A stretch of DNA of 64,000 nt from Rhodoferax lacus (GCF_003415675.1 NZ_QFZK01000009.1:94954-158953); one strand, 5' to 3'. Positions 37,288 through 46,591 are shown, numbered from the stretch's first letter. The notes: a model not told the origin generated them from the letters alone. Numbers and translations are program-made.

Positions 37288-37907
37288 ACGTGCGCGATAA
37301 CACCCTGGCCAACCCGGGCCCGGCAGCCCCCCCTGGAAGGCCACTGCAGGTCTTCCAGGGGGGGCTGCATCCAGGTGCGCGGCTCTTGCCCTCGGCTGTG
37401 TCCGCCACATCCAGGCGCAGCGAGCGGCGCTACCTGCCCACCCTGTTTGACCGCCTGTGCGACGACGCGCCCAGCGAATCGGTCGAAGCGCCCGAAGCCT
37501 ATGCCAGCAGCCGCAGCCAGATGCGCCAGATCGTGCAGCGCGACCTGGCCCTGCTGCTCAACACCACCGACCAGAGCGACCTGATTGACAGCGCCCGCTA
37601 CCCCGAGGCTGCCCGCTCCACCATCAACTACGGCGTGCCCGCGCTGGCCGGGGGCTACCTGTCCGAAAAGAAATGGGCTGATATTGAAGCCATGATCCGC
37701 CGCGCCATTCTGCGTTTTGAGCCGCGCCTGATGCCCGAGACGCTGGTCGTGCGTCCGCTGCAAAAAGAGCTGACCAGCGCCCATTACAACGTGCTCACCT
37801 TCGAGATTTCCGGCCACATCCAGATGCAACCCTATCCCCTGGAGTTTACGGTGCAAAGCCAGGTGGACCTGGAAACCAACCGCATCGCGCTGCAGCACTC
37901 CACTTAA
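37284..37907 (+). CDS. tssE: T6SS baseplate protein TssE (gp25-like)
   Basis: A 207-residue gp25-like wedge protein. The conserved core starts at RRYLPTLFDRLCDD (about residue 48), and the C-terminal lysozyme-like fold includes NYGVPALAGGYLSEKK. About 45 residues precede the usual start of the family, including a Gly/Pro-rich stretch encoded by a perfect 17-bp inverted repeat. Start overlaps tagJ (ATGA). An internal start after the repeat is possible but no ribosome binding site is obvious. Confidence 0.92.
   Translation: MNVRDNTLANPGPAAPPGRPLQVFQGGLHPGARLLPSAVSATSRRSERRYLPTLFDRLCDDAPSESVEAPEAYASSRSQMRQIVQRDLALLLNTTDQSDLIDSARYPEAARSTINYGVPALAGGYLSEKKWADIEAMIRRAILRFEPRLMPETLVVRPLQKELTSAHYNVLTFEISGHIQMQPYPLEFTVQSQVDLETNRIALQHST
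37323..37368. repeat. Perfect 17-bp inverted repeat inside tssE
   Basis: Positions 37323-37339 are exactly complementary to 37352-37368, with a 12-base loop. Each arm contains a run of seven C's or G's, so the RNA stem would be extremely stable. It falls 40 bases after the tssE start codon, within the ribosome's early elongation path. It may slow translation or transcription, act as an mRNA boundary, or be a small mobile palindromic element that became coding. Confidence 0.9.
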
Positions 37908-37922
37908 AAAAAGGCCAAGCCC

Positions 37923-39803
37923 ATGGACCCCCAACTGCTCGATTACTACAACCAGGAGCTCAGCTACATGCGGGAGGCCGCGGGGGAGTTTGCCGACCTG
38001 CATCCCAAAGTCGCCCGGCGCTTGGGGTTGCAGGGTGTGGAAGTGGCTGACCCGTATGTGGAGCGGCTGATCGAGTCCTTCTGCTTCATGTCGGCACGCA
38101 TGCGCATCAAGCTGGACGCCGAGTTCCCACGCTTCAGCCAACGCATGCTGGAGGTGGTGTACCCCAACTATGTGGCGCCCACACCCAGCATGGCAGTGGC
38201 CCAGTTGCATCCCAACCCCCAGGAGGGCGACTTCAGCAAAGGCTTTGCCGTGCCGCGCAACACGGCTTTTTTTGCCAAGGTGCCCGAAGGTGAAACCACG
38301 GCCTGCGAATTCCGTTCCGGCCAGGACGTGACGCTGTGGCCCATCGAAATTGTCAGCGCCAAGCTGGCTGGCGCGCCGCCAGACATTCCCGCGCTTGAGC
38401 GCTACTTGCCGCCCAGCGTACAGGTGTTGGGCAGCCTGCGCCTGCAGTTGCGCGTCACGGGCGAACGCAACTTCTGTGACCTCAAGGGGCTGGACCGCCT
38501 GCCCATCTACCTCAGCGGCGACGAGCAGATTGCCTCCCACCTGTTTGAGCTGCTGCACTCCGGTGCCGTGGCATCGTTCACCGGCGTGCCGGGGCAGATG
38601 GCCGAGCAGTCGCATGTAGTGACCCATGAGGCCTTGGTGCACGAGGGCCTGGGCCCTGGTCAGGGCTTGCTGCCCCTGACCTGGAACACCTGGCATGGGC
38701 ACAACCTGCTGCACGAATACTTTGCCTGCCCCAGCCGCTTCTATTTCTTTGCGCTGCAGGGACTCGCACCCGGCCTGTCGCGCATTCAGGGCAAGCTGGC
38801 CGAAGTGGTGGTGCTGCTGACCCAAGATACTGCCAAGCTGGGTGGCCTGGTGGACAAGCACCAGTTCGCCCTGTTCTGTACCCCGGTGGTAAACCTTTTC
38901 GAGCGGCGCACCGACCGCATCGAGATGACACCCGGCCAGACCGAGTTCCATCTGGTGCCCGACCGATCCCGCCCCATGGACCTGGAAGTGTTCAGCGTGC
39001 AGGAGATGCGCGGCCAGAAAGCCGATACCACGCAGGAGCAGGTTTTCAGGCCCATGTTCCAGACCCTGAACCAGGACGAGGGCAACCACGGTCGCTACTT
39101 CAGCCTGCGCCGCGAACCTCGCCTGGCCTCCGACAACGCGCGCAAGTACGGCACGCGCACACCCTATGTTGGCACCGAAGTGTTTGTCAGCCTGGTGGAT
39201 CAGCACGAGGCACCTTATGCCGAGTCGCTGCGCTACCTCAGCGTGCAGGCCCTGCTGACCAACCGCGACTTGCCGCGTCTGGTGCCGCGCAATGGCCACT
39301 CTGATCTGAACTACAAAGACTCGCTGCCCCTGAGCGCCGTGGGCCTGGTGCGCCCCCCCAGCCAGCCGCGCGCGCCCTTTGCCCAAGGGGAGGCGGCCTG
39401 GCGCTTGATTCGCCAGCTCAACTTCAACTACCTGCCGCTGATGGACATGAACCACCGCCAGGGCGCCCAGGCTCTGCGCGACATGCTGCGCCTGTTTGTG
39501 GGCACCGACGACCTGACCGCAGCCAAGCAGGTGGACGGCCTCATAGGCAGCCGCATCACGCCGGTCACCCGCCGCCTGCCCGGCAGCGGCCCGCTGGTGT
39601 ATGGCCGTGGCGTGCAGTGCGACATCACCGTGGACGAAGACGCCTTCAGCGGCGTCAGCCCCTACCTCATGGGCCTGGTGCTGGAGCATTACCTGGCGCG
39701 CCATGTCAGCATCAATGTGTTTACCCAGACGCGGCTCGAATCCATGCAGCGCGGCCAGGTGGCCAGCTGGCCGGTGCGCATGGGCACAAGGGGCGTGGTG
39801 TGA
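37923..39803 (+). CDS. tssF: T6SS baseplate protein TssF
   Basis: A 626-residue TssF (ImpG/VasA). It begins MDPQLLDYYNQELSYMREAAGEFA, the family opening, and contains DPYVERLIESFCFMSARMRIKLDAEFPRF split over about residues 43-70. TssF pairs with TssG and TssE and links to TssK in the baseplate wedge. The stop overlaps the tssG start by one base (TGATG). Confidence 0.97.
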   Translation: MDPQLLDYYNQELSYMREAAGEFADLHPKVARRLGLQGVEVADPYVERLIESFCFMSARMRIKLDAEFPRFSQRMLEVVYPNYVAPTPSMAVAQLHPNPQEGDFSKGFAVPRNTAFFAKVPEGETTACEFRSGQDVTLWPIEIVSAKLAGAPPDIPALERYLPPSVQVLGSLRLQLRVTGERNFCDLKGLDRLPIYLSGDEQIASHLFELLHSGAVASFTGVPGQMAEQSHVVTHEALVHEGLGPGQGLLPLTWNTWHGHNLLHEYFACPSRFYFFALQGLAPGLSRIQGKLAEVVVLLTQDTAKLGGLVDKHQFALFCTPVVNLFERRTDRIEMTPGQTEFHLVPDRSRPMDLEVFSVQEMRGQKADTTQEQVFRPMFQTLNQDEGNHGRYFSLRREPRLASDNARKYGTRTPYVGTEVFVSLVDQHEAPYAESLRYLSVQALLTNRDLPRLVPRNGHSDLNYKDSLPLSAVGLVRPPSQPRAPFAQGEAAWRLIRQLNFNYLPLMDMNHRQGAQALRDMLRLFVGTDDLTAAKQVDGLIGSRITPVTRRLPGSGPLVYGRGVQCDITVDEDAFSGVSPYLMGLVLEHYLARHVSINVFTQTRLESMQRGQVASWPVRMGTRGVV

Positions 39804-40933
39804 TGCAAGCCGCGCCCGCACCTGCACTTGCGCAGACATCTGCGCTGACTCCTGCGTCGGCCCAGACGCCGACGCCTTCACCGGCGCTGGCCCTGCACGC
39901 GGCCAACACGGCCCTGCGTGATGCGCAGACTCGTCCCTGGGCGCACGGCTTTATGCCGCTGCTGCGCAAGCTGGCCGCCACTGAGCCCGCCATGCCGCAG
40001 GTCGGCCAGGCGCAGCGTCCGCAGCAGGAGAGCTTTCGCCTGGGCCAGCAGGCCAGCCTGGTGTTTGCGCCACGCGAGCTGGCACGGGTGGATGTGCGGC
40101 TCAACTCCAAGCAGCAGGCCAGGGCCTACATCCAGCTGTTTGGGCTGGGCGCGCTGGGCCCCAATGGCGCACTGCCCATCCACTTCACCGAGCTGGTGCG
40201 TGAGCGGGTGGAGGCCAAGCGCGACAACACGTTGGCCGACTTTATTGACCTGTTTCACCACCGCGCATTTACCCACATCTACCGCGCCTGGGCGCAAAGC
40301 CAGAGTGCGGCCGGGCTGGACCGCAGCGACCAGGAAACCTTCAGTCCCTATGTGGCCAGGCTGGCCGGTGATGAGCCCCTGGATGCGCAGGGCAGTGCCC
40401 TGCCTGCGCATGCGCGCTGGGCCAGCAGCGCCCACCGCGTGCGCGCGGCGCGCAACCCGGAAGGGCTGGTGAGCACCCTGCAGCGCTTCTTTGGTGTGCC
40501 CGTGCAGCTGCGCGAATACATGCTGCAGTGGATGCCCATCGAGCCGCAAGACCTGTGCGTGCTGGGCCAGCCCCGCCCCTCCAGTGTGCTGGGCGCCGGC
40601 GCCATGCTGGGCGAAGTGGTGCCCGACCGGCAAAGCCGCTTCCGCCTGGTCCTGGGTCCGTTGAACATGGACGGCTATTTGCGCCTCACGCCGCAGGGCT
40701 CCCCTACCGGCCGCGACCTGCCCGCGTTGATTGAAATCCTGCGCTCCTTCATCGGCTTTGAATACGTGTGGGAGGTGGAACTGCTGATCAGTGGCGAGGC
40801 CGCGTCCCCCGTGCAACTGGGCGACGACAAGCAACTGGGCTGGTCCACCTGGATGGCTGCCGGTGCACCCCAATCGACCAAATCAGCACCCATTACGGGA
40901 ATGGTTTTTGAACCGGAAAGCTACAGCGCATGA
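39803..40933 (+). CDS. tssG: T6SS baseplate protein TssG
   Basis: A 376-residue TssG (ImpH/VasB). After an Ala/Pro/Thr-rich N-terminus of about 30 residues, the recognised core contains FMPLLRKLAATEP, LFGLGALGPNGALPIHFTEL and DLFHHRAFTHIYRAW. TssG contacts TssF and TssE. The stop overlaps tssA by four bases. Start 39803 was chosen because it immediately follows the tssF stop; the low-complexity N-terminus is unusual but continuous. Confidence 0.95.
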   Translation: MQAAPAPALAQTSALTPASAQTPTPSPALALHAANTALRDAQTRPWAHGFMPLLRKLAATEPAMPQVGQAQRPQQESFRLGQQASLVFAPRELARVDVRLNSKQQARAYIQLFGLGALGPNGALPIHFTELVRERVEAKRDNTLADFIDLFHHRAFTHIYRAWAQSQSAAGLDRSDQETFSPYVARLAGDEPLDAQGSALPAHARWASSAHRVRAARNPEGLVSTLQRFFGVPVQLREYMLQWMPIEPQDLCVLGQPRPSSVLGAGAMLGEVVPDRQSRFRLVLGPLNMDGYLRLTPQGSPTGRDLPALIEILRSFIGFEYVWEVELLISGEAASPVQLGDDKQLGWSTWMAAGAPQSTKSAPITGMVFEPESYSA

Positions 40934-42060
40934 ATCCTCTCAAACACTTGTTCTCTGCGCTTAAGGGTGGTGCGGCACCTGAGCGCGCCGACCTGGGCGC
41001 AGCGCTGGTTGCACCCGGATTGCTGGCGCCCGTCAGCGCCTTGCTGCCTTGCGGTGAAAGCCTGGAGTACGACAACGCCTACGCGGTGTTGCAGTCGCGT
41101 CTGGAGCCCAAGGCCGAGGTGCAATATGGCAACTTCTCCAGCAAGCCCGAGGGCCCCGATTGGGCCGAGGTGGAGCGCGATGCGCGGCGCCTGCTGCTCA
41201 AGAGCAAGGACATCTCCATGCTGGTCTGGTTCACCCGCGCGCGCTGTCGCCTGGGTGGTGCCTCCGGTCTGCTGGAGGGCCTGGCCACGTTGCAGGCGGT
41301 CTTGCAAACCTACCCGGAACAGGTGCATCCGCAACTGGTGCTGGAGGGCGTGCCAGACCCCGCCGTGCGCGCCAACGCCCTGGCTGCACTGTGCGACCCG
41401 GAAGGCCTGCTGGGCGATGTGCGTGAGGTGGTGGTCAGCGGCAGCACGGCCTTTCGCCTGAGCGTGCGCGATGTGGAGCGCGCCTTGGCGGTTCCCCGTG
41501 CGCCCTATGCTCCCGACCCCGACGTCGTCAAACGCCAGTTGGCCGATTTGCATGCCAAGGGCGATGCGGCACTGGCGGCGCTGCTGGCTTGTGGTGACAG
41601 CGTGCAGGCCATCGCGCAGTGGAGTCGCGCATCGCTGCTGGACGAGGCGCCCAGCTTTGTTCCGCTGCTGCGTTTGCTGGCCACGCTGGCATCTTTTTCC
41701 GAAGTGGAAATGCGCGGCACCAAGATGCAGGCTGATGCAGTAGAAACAATGGACACGGTGGATAGAGTGGGCGCGCTGGAGAGCAAGCGGGCGCAACCCG
41801 TGCATCTGCTGCCCAGCGCATCGCACGCCACTGCACCCGCCCTGACCCTTTCGGCACAGCACAACCCCGCTGTGCTGGAAGAGCGCGAACAGATCCGTGC
41901 ACTCTTGCGTCAGGTGCGCCAATGGATTGAGCACCACGAGCCCAGCAGCCCGGTCACCATCCTCATCAAGCAGGCCGACCGCATGTGGGGCAAGCGCTTT
42001 TCCGAGATCGCCACCATGATCCCGCCCGACCTGATGCGTGCCTGGGACAGCGATGACTAA
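40930..42060 (+). CDS. tssA: T6SS cap/baseplate-assembly protein TssA (ImpA)
   Basis: A 376-residue TssA. The N-terminal ImpA domain (about residues 20-160) shows LAPVSALLPCGESLEYD and DWAEVERDARRLL, and the C-terminal part has RQVRQWIEHHEPSSPV. TssA organises assembly of the tail from the membrane complex and can remain at the distal tip. It ends 29 bases before vgrG. Confidence 0.93.
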   Translation: MNPLKHLFSALKGGAAPERADLGAALVAPGLLAPVSALLPCGESLEYDNAYAVLQSRLEPKAEVQYGNFSSKPEGPDWAEVERDARRLLLKSKDISMLVWFTRARCRLGGASGLLEGLATLQAVLQTYPEQVHPQLVLEGVPDPAVRANALAALCDPEGLLGDVREVVVSGSTAFRLSVRDVERALAVPRAPYAPDPDVVKRQLADLHAKGDAALAALLACGDSVQAIAQWSRASLLDEAPSFVPLLRLLATLASFSEVEMRGTKMQADAVETMDTVDRVGALESKRAQPVHLLPSASHATAPALTLSAQHNPAVLEEREQIRALLRQVRQWIEHHEPSSPVTILIKQADRMWGKRFSEIATMIPPDLMRAWDSDD

Positions 42061-42089
42061 CCCCTCTTTCCTCTGAATAGAACGCCACC

Positions 42090-44825
42090 ATGTTTCTGTT
42101 CAATGCACCGCGTGCCCTGACCGTCCAGAGTGCTGCCATTCCCGTAGTGGCAGGCCAGCCCGCGCTGGTGCCCCTGAAGCTTGAAGGCGCAGAGGGCATC
42201 AACAGCCTGTTTGACTACCGGCTCACCCTGCAGACGCCGGACGCGCTGAACTTCATGGCCTCGCGCGGCGCCAATTTTGATCTGGACGCCTTTGTGGGCC
42301 TGGAGCTCACCTGTTTTGTGGAGCTGGAAGGCCAGGGCCAGTTTGTGCCCGGCCTGCCCGGCGGTGTGGGCGCGCCCAACCAGGGCGCCGGCGTGCGTGA
42401 AATCTCCGGCCTCATCACTGCTGCGCGCCTCATCGGCGAAGACAGCCGCCACGCACTCTACGAGCTCACGCTGCGCCCCTGGCTGCACCTGGCCACCCTC
42501 ACCACCGACTGCAAGGTGTTCCAGGACATGACACCGGTGCAGGTGATTGAGGCCGTGCTGGCCGACTACGCTTTTGCATCCACCAAGCATCTGATCGAAG
42601 CCTACCCCCAGCGCGACTACACCGTCCAGTACAACGAGACCGATTTTGAGTTCATCACCCGGCTGATGCAGGAGTGGGGCATCAACTACCACTTTGCGCA
42701 CAGTGGTGGCGCGCACCGCCTGGTCTGGAGCGACCACAACGGCGCGTTCCAGGTGACGCAACAAGACCAGCAAAAAGGTGTCAGCGCGTACCACGCCATT
42801 CCCTTCTACCCCTTGGGCCACAAGATAGACCGCGAGTACATCCACGGCTTCAGCCCGGCGGGCCGCCTCACCAGCGGCAGCTATGTCACGCGCGAGTACG
42901 ACTACACGCGCCCACGCGCCACGCTGGCTGCAGAGGCCACTGCACCGCGCAAAACGGGGCATGCGGATCAGGAGGTGTATCTGTGGCGCGGTGACAAGGC
43001 GGATGGTATTGGCAGCGGCCCAAGCGCTTCTGGCAACAGCACAAGCGCTGTGGGCGGCAGCGACTACAGCCAGCCCAACCGGGGTGCCGACAAGGCCGCC
43101 AACCAGACCGAGGAGCAGGGCAAGCATCTGGCGCGCTTGCGCATGCAAGCTCTGCGGCAGAGTGGCCTGCGCGCCAGCGGCAAAGGCCATGTGCGAGGCA
43201 TGGTGCCCGGTTGCAGCTTTGTCTTGAGCGAGCATCCGCAAGAGAAGGCCAATGCGGAGTACATCGTGCTGGATACACGGCTGCTGATCGAGAACGTGTC
43301 GGAAGATACGCAACGTTCTGTTGCTTCTGCCGTCTCCAGCGGCGCCCTTGGCTCTGTCTATGGCGTGTGCTTGGCTGCTGCTTCCATGGTGACGGCTTTG
43401 TCAGACGCACAGCGCCTGTTGGGCCAATGGCGTGTGCTGGTGGAGTTTGAGGTGCAGCCCACCACCGAGGTGCTGCGCCCCGCAGCCACCCAGCGCAAAC
43501 CCAAGACCGGTGGACCCGAGACGGCGCTGGTGGTGGGCCCGAGTGACGACACGGCTGCCTCCAACATCTACACCGATACCCTGGGCCGCATCAAGGTGCA
43601 GTTCCCCTGGGACCGCTACGGCCAGAAGAACCAGAACAGCTCCTGCTGGTTGCGCGTGTCCTCCGAGTTTGCGGGTAACCAGCTGGGTGCCGTGCATGTT
43701 CCCCGCATAGGGCAAGAGGTGCTGGTCAGCTTCCTGGGTGGCGACCCGGACCTGCCCATGGCCACCGGCCGCGCTTTCAACCAGCTCAACCTTCCTCCCT
43801 GGAGCCTGCCCGAGCAGCAAGCCCTCTCGGGCTTTCGCAGCCGCGAGCTCACACCCGGTGGCGGTAACAGCGCTGCGGGCCGCAGCAACCACCTGCTGCT
43901 GGACGACACCGACCAGAGCATCCAGGTCCAGCTCAAGAGCGACCACCAGCACAGCCAACTTTCCCTGGGCCACATCACCCGCATCGAAGACAACGCTGGC
44001 CGCAAAGACCCGCGCGGTCAAGGTTTTGAGTTGCGTACCGACGGCCACGGCGTGCTGCGCGCCAAAGACGGCCTGCTCATCAGCACCGAAGGCCGCGTGG
44101 CGGCCCAGGCCCATGCCAAAGACATGGGCGAGACCACCACGCGCCTGGCCCAGGCGCAAGACCAGCATCAAGCCTTGGGCGAACTGGCTCTGCAGCACCA
44201 AGCGCAGAAAGACAGCGACCAAGGTGAAGTGGCAGCGGCACTGCACAAGCAGATTAGGGGCATTCAGGGCAAAGGCAACACGCCAGGTGCTGGAACTGGT
44301 GCCCCAGGTTCAACTGCCGCTGATAGTGCCGCAGCGTCTGGCGGGTTCCCCGAATTGGCCGAGCCCCACATCACCCTGGCCAGCCCCAGCGGCATAGCCA
44401 GCACCACCCCAGGCGCCACCCACCACCACAGCGGCCAGCACCACGCCATCACCAGCGGCGGCCACACCAGCATCAGCAGTTCCCAAAGCCTGCTGGCAAG
44501 CGCCAAAGAAGCGGTTCGCCTGTTCGCCTACAAGAGCGGCATGAAGTTGACATCGGCCAAAGACAACATCGACATCCAGGCCCTGAAAACCAGCATCCAC
44601 CTGCTGGCCAAACTCGACATCACCCACACCGCCAGTCGCATCACGCTGACTGCCAAAGACAGCGTCACCATCAACGGCGGCGGCAGCTTCACTGTGTGGA
44701 GCGCGGCCAGCATCCGATCGGGGACTGCGGGTATGTTCCTGCTCCTTGGAAAACCCAAACCGTACCTATCCCAAAGTACGAGCGTGAAGGCTATTTCTTT
44801 GTCTTTTTCTTTCCCAATGATGTAG
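42090..44825 (+). CDS. vgrG: VgrG spike protein (TssI) with an out-of-frame C-terminus
   Basis: A 911-residue VgrG. The gp27-like domain (about 1-370), the gp5 OB-fold (containing SPWDRYG-like QFPWDRYGQ) and the repeat-rich needle ending in a DUF2345 domain with LTAKDSVTINGGG are present. Normal VgrG proteins continue after SGTAG with a conserved H-A-x-x-H segment. Here, from Met882, the frame gives 30 residues with no family likeness and stops at 44825. Another frame carries a gene remnant from 44729 on. So vgrG appears trimmed and joined to foreign 3' sequence; the spike itself is probably intact. Confidence 0.92.
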   Translation: MFLFNAPRALTVQSAAIPVVAGQPALVPLKLEGAEGINSLFDYRLTLQTPDALNFMASRGANFDLDAFVGLELTCFVELEGQGQFVPGLPGGVGAPNQGAGVREISGLITAARLIGEDSRHALYELTLRPWLHLATLTTDCKVFQDMTPVQVIEAVLADYAFASTKHLIEAYPQRDYTVQYNETDFEFITRLMQEWGINYHFAHSGGAHRLVWSDHNGAFQVTQQDQQKGVSAYHAIPFYPLGHKIDREYIHGFSPAGRLTSGSYVTREYDYTRPRATLAAEATAPRKTGHADQEVYLWRGDKADGIGSGPSASGNSTSAVGGSDYSQPNRGADKAANQTEEQGKHLARLRMQALRQSGLRASGKGHVRGMVPGCSFVLSEHPQEKANAEYIVLDTRLLIENVSEDTQRSVASAVSSGALGSVYGVCLAAASMVTALSDAQRLLGQWRVLVEFEVQPTTEVLRPAATQRKPKTGGPETALVVGPSDDTAASNIYTDTLGRIKVQFPWDRYGQKNQNSSCWLRVSSEFAGNQLGAVHVPRIGQEVLVSFLGGDPDLPMATGRAFNQLNLPPWSLPEQQALSGFRSRELTPGGGNSAAGRSNHLLLDDTDQSIQVQLKSDHQHSQLSLGHITRIEDNAGRKDPRGQGFELRTDGHGVLRAKDGLLISTEGRVAAQAHAKDMGETTTRLAQAQDQHQALGELALQHQAQKDSDQGEVAAALHKQIRGIQGKGNTPGAGTGAPGSTAADSAAASGGFPELAEPHITLASPSGIASTTPGATHHHSGQHHAITSGGHTSISSSQSLLASAKEAVRLFAYKSGMKLTSAKDNIDIQALKTSIHLLAKLDITHTASRITLTAKDSVTINGGGSFTVWSAASIRSGTAGMFLLLGKPKPYLSQSTSVKAISLSFSFPMM

Positions 44826-44920
44826 TCAAAGTGGCACTGGCTGGGACGCCTGAGTACGATGAGTGGGATCAATTCACTGCCCAAGACATTGAATATCGTA
44901 AACAAGAGGGAATCCAATGA
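44729..44920 (+). pseudogene. 3' remnant of a lost gene (DUF3304/Tli1-like immunity protein?)
   Basis: In the frame one base before vgrG, 64 codons read as a sensible protein end: PAPWKTQTVPIPKYE then YFFVFFFPNDVVKVA and EWDQFTAQDIEYRKQ. Its stop overlaps the next ATG (ATGA), as a real gene would. The pattern VP.P.Y, aromatic V.F....V.V, W, EYR resembles my memory of the C-terminus of DUF3304 lipoproteins, the immunity family (Tli1) that accompanies Tle1 phospholipases. Signal peptide, lipobox and first half are absent. An ATG at 44696 inside vgrG could still start a 74-residue product. Confidence 0.55.
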
Positions 44921-46548
44921 GTACCCAATCCCCGTCCCCGTTTCCCAAGGAGGGTGCTCGCAAGCTCACGGACCGTGAACGTCTGGAACAGACCAACGCA
45001 TCGGCCTGCACCTTGCCCAGTCGTCCCGGCCCGCAATGTGAAAGCCAGTTGTATGTCGGACTCTTTTTTGACGGCACCGGCAACAACATGCAGATGGACT
45101 ATGAAGAACTTCCACCGGATCGGCGTAAGCACACCAACGTGGTCAAGTTGTACCAAGCATTTCCAGATGTAACGAAGGATGGGTATTTCAGATCCTACAT
45201 CCCCGGCGTCGGCACTCCATTTCCCGAAATTGGCGACTCCAATACCTATTTGTTCAATGCGAATCGCGGAGCCATTGGAGGCGAGATGGGTGAGCACCGC
45301 ATCCTGTGGGCGCTCCTACAGCTTTTCAATGCGCCCATGCGGTACCTCAGGGGTGAAAAATTCCCACTTGTCACCGACGCGGAAGCAAAAGACAAATGCT
45401 CAGTGCTGTCAACGAGTCTTGCTGCCCAAAGGCGCTTGGTTCTCAAGACCTATCAAGGCAAGCTTAAAGAAGCTATGAAGGCCTACAAGCCCAAAATCAC
45501 ACAAATTAACTTGTCGGTGTTTGGCTTCAGCCGTGGCGCAGCCGAAGCCCGGGTATTTGTGAATTGGTTGATGGAAGTATGTGAGCAAAAAGATGGTGGT
45601 TGGTTGTTCGCTGATATGGCTCTAAACGTGCAGTTCTTGGGTATCTTTGATACGGTGGCTTCCGTGGGTTTGGCCAACATCAATGACTCCGGTGTGCTGG
45701 CAGGCCACCAGGGCTGGGCAGACAACACGTTGGAGATACACCCGGCCGTGCGCAAGTGCGTGCACTTTGTGGCGGGGCATGAATTGCGCGCGTGCTTTCC
45801 GCTGGACTCGGTGCGGGTAAAGAATTCCTATCCGGCCAATGCCAAAGAGGTGATGTATCCCGGCTCGCACTCTGATGTGGGCGGTGGCTATGCCCCCAAG
45901 GACTTGGGCGTGTGGCCTACGGCAGGCGAAGCACTGAGCATCCTTCCTGGCAAGTCAATGTACGACGAGGCCGTTCAGGCGGGTGTGCCTCTTGTTGCTT
46001 GGGACAAGTTGGATAAACAGATCAAAGACTCACTGACGCCCACCACTTCCACCACCACCGCCTTCAACAACTACCTGCGTGAAGCCGCCGTCTCCGGCGG
46101 GCCGGTTGAAGACATGCACCGCGAACACATGGCGCTGTACCACAGCTACCGTTACGCCATGCGGCACCGGTTCCTGCAGGCGGCGCCGTATGCAGCTGCT
46201 GGTGCGAAGGACAAAGCCTATCTGCGCAAGACCCAAGAGGACTTTCTGCGCACCTTGGGTCTGGGTCTGGTTGATGTCATGCAGTCCCATACGCCGCCCG
46301 CCGAAATTGCCCAAAGCCACCGCAAGATGTTGGTGGCCACGGGTGTAACCGCTTCGATGGCGGAGCGCCGTGTGCATGACGTGGCCGCGCATATCCAGCC
46401 CGAACGGGTCACGCCTGCGGTGGACACGCTGTTTAGCCGCTATGTGCATGATTCCCTGGCGGGCTTCATTGGCTTTGGTATGGATGAGTACGCCGTCAAC
46501 AAAATGGGTATGGCCAAGTACCGCACGGTGTTCAAGGGTGACGATTAG
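44917..46548 (+). CDS. Tle1-like T6SS phospholipase effector (DUF2235)
   Basis: A 543-residue DUF2235 protein. FFDGTGNN near residue 47 is the family opening, the nucleophile Ser205 lies in GFSRG, and FDTVASVG (Asp245) and YPGSHSDVGGGY (His318, Asp320) provide candidates for the rest of the triad. Known Tle1 effectors are phospholipases A1/A2 delivered by VgrG into the prey periplasm, with a DUF3304-type lipoprotein as immunity. No signal peptide. It follows vgrG and a gene remnant. Its GC content is lower than the T6SS core (30 of 60 bases from 45361), suggesting exchange of effector modules. Confidence 0.88.
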   Translation: MSTQSPSPFPKEGARKLTDRERLEQTNASACTLPSRPGPQCESQLYVGLFFDGTGNNMQMDYEELPPDRRKHTNVVKLYQAFPDVTKDGYFRSYIPGVGTPFPEIGDSNTYLFNANRGAIGGEMGEHRILWALLQLFNAPMRYLRGEKFPLVTDAEAKDKCSVLSTSLAAQRRLVLKTYQGKLKEAMKAYKPKITQINLSVFGFSRGAAEARVFVNWLMEVCEQKDGGWLFADMALNVQFLGIFDTVASVGLANINDSGVLAGHQGWADNTLEIHPAVRKCVHFVAGHELRACFPLDSVRVKNSYPANAKEVMYPGSHSDVGGGYAPKDLGVWPTAGEALSILPGKSMYDEAVQAGVPLVAWDKLDKQIKDSLTPTTSTTTAFNNYLREAAVSGGPVEDMHREHMALYHSYRYAMRHRFLQAAPYAAAGAKDKAYLRKTQEDFLRTLGLGLVDVMQSHTPPAEIAQSHRKMLVATGVTASMAERRVHDVAAHIQPERVTPAVDTLFSRYVHDSLAGFIGFGMDEYAVNKMGMAKYRTVFKGDD

Positions 46549-46591
46549 GGTGTTGGCTGCGGGATGGCTGTGGCAGGCTACCCGGACAGAT

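Noticed and set aside
37074..39881. A 935-codon minus-strand frame opposite tssE-tssF
   Set aside because: No domain resemblance and it spans two genuine plus-strand genes with family matches; typical of high-GC antisense.
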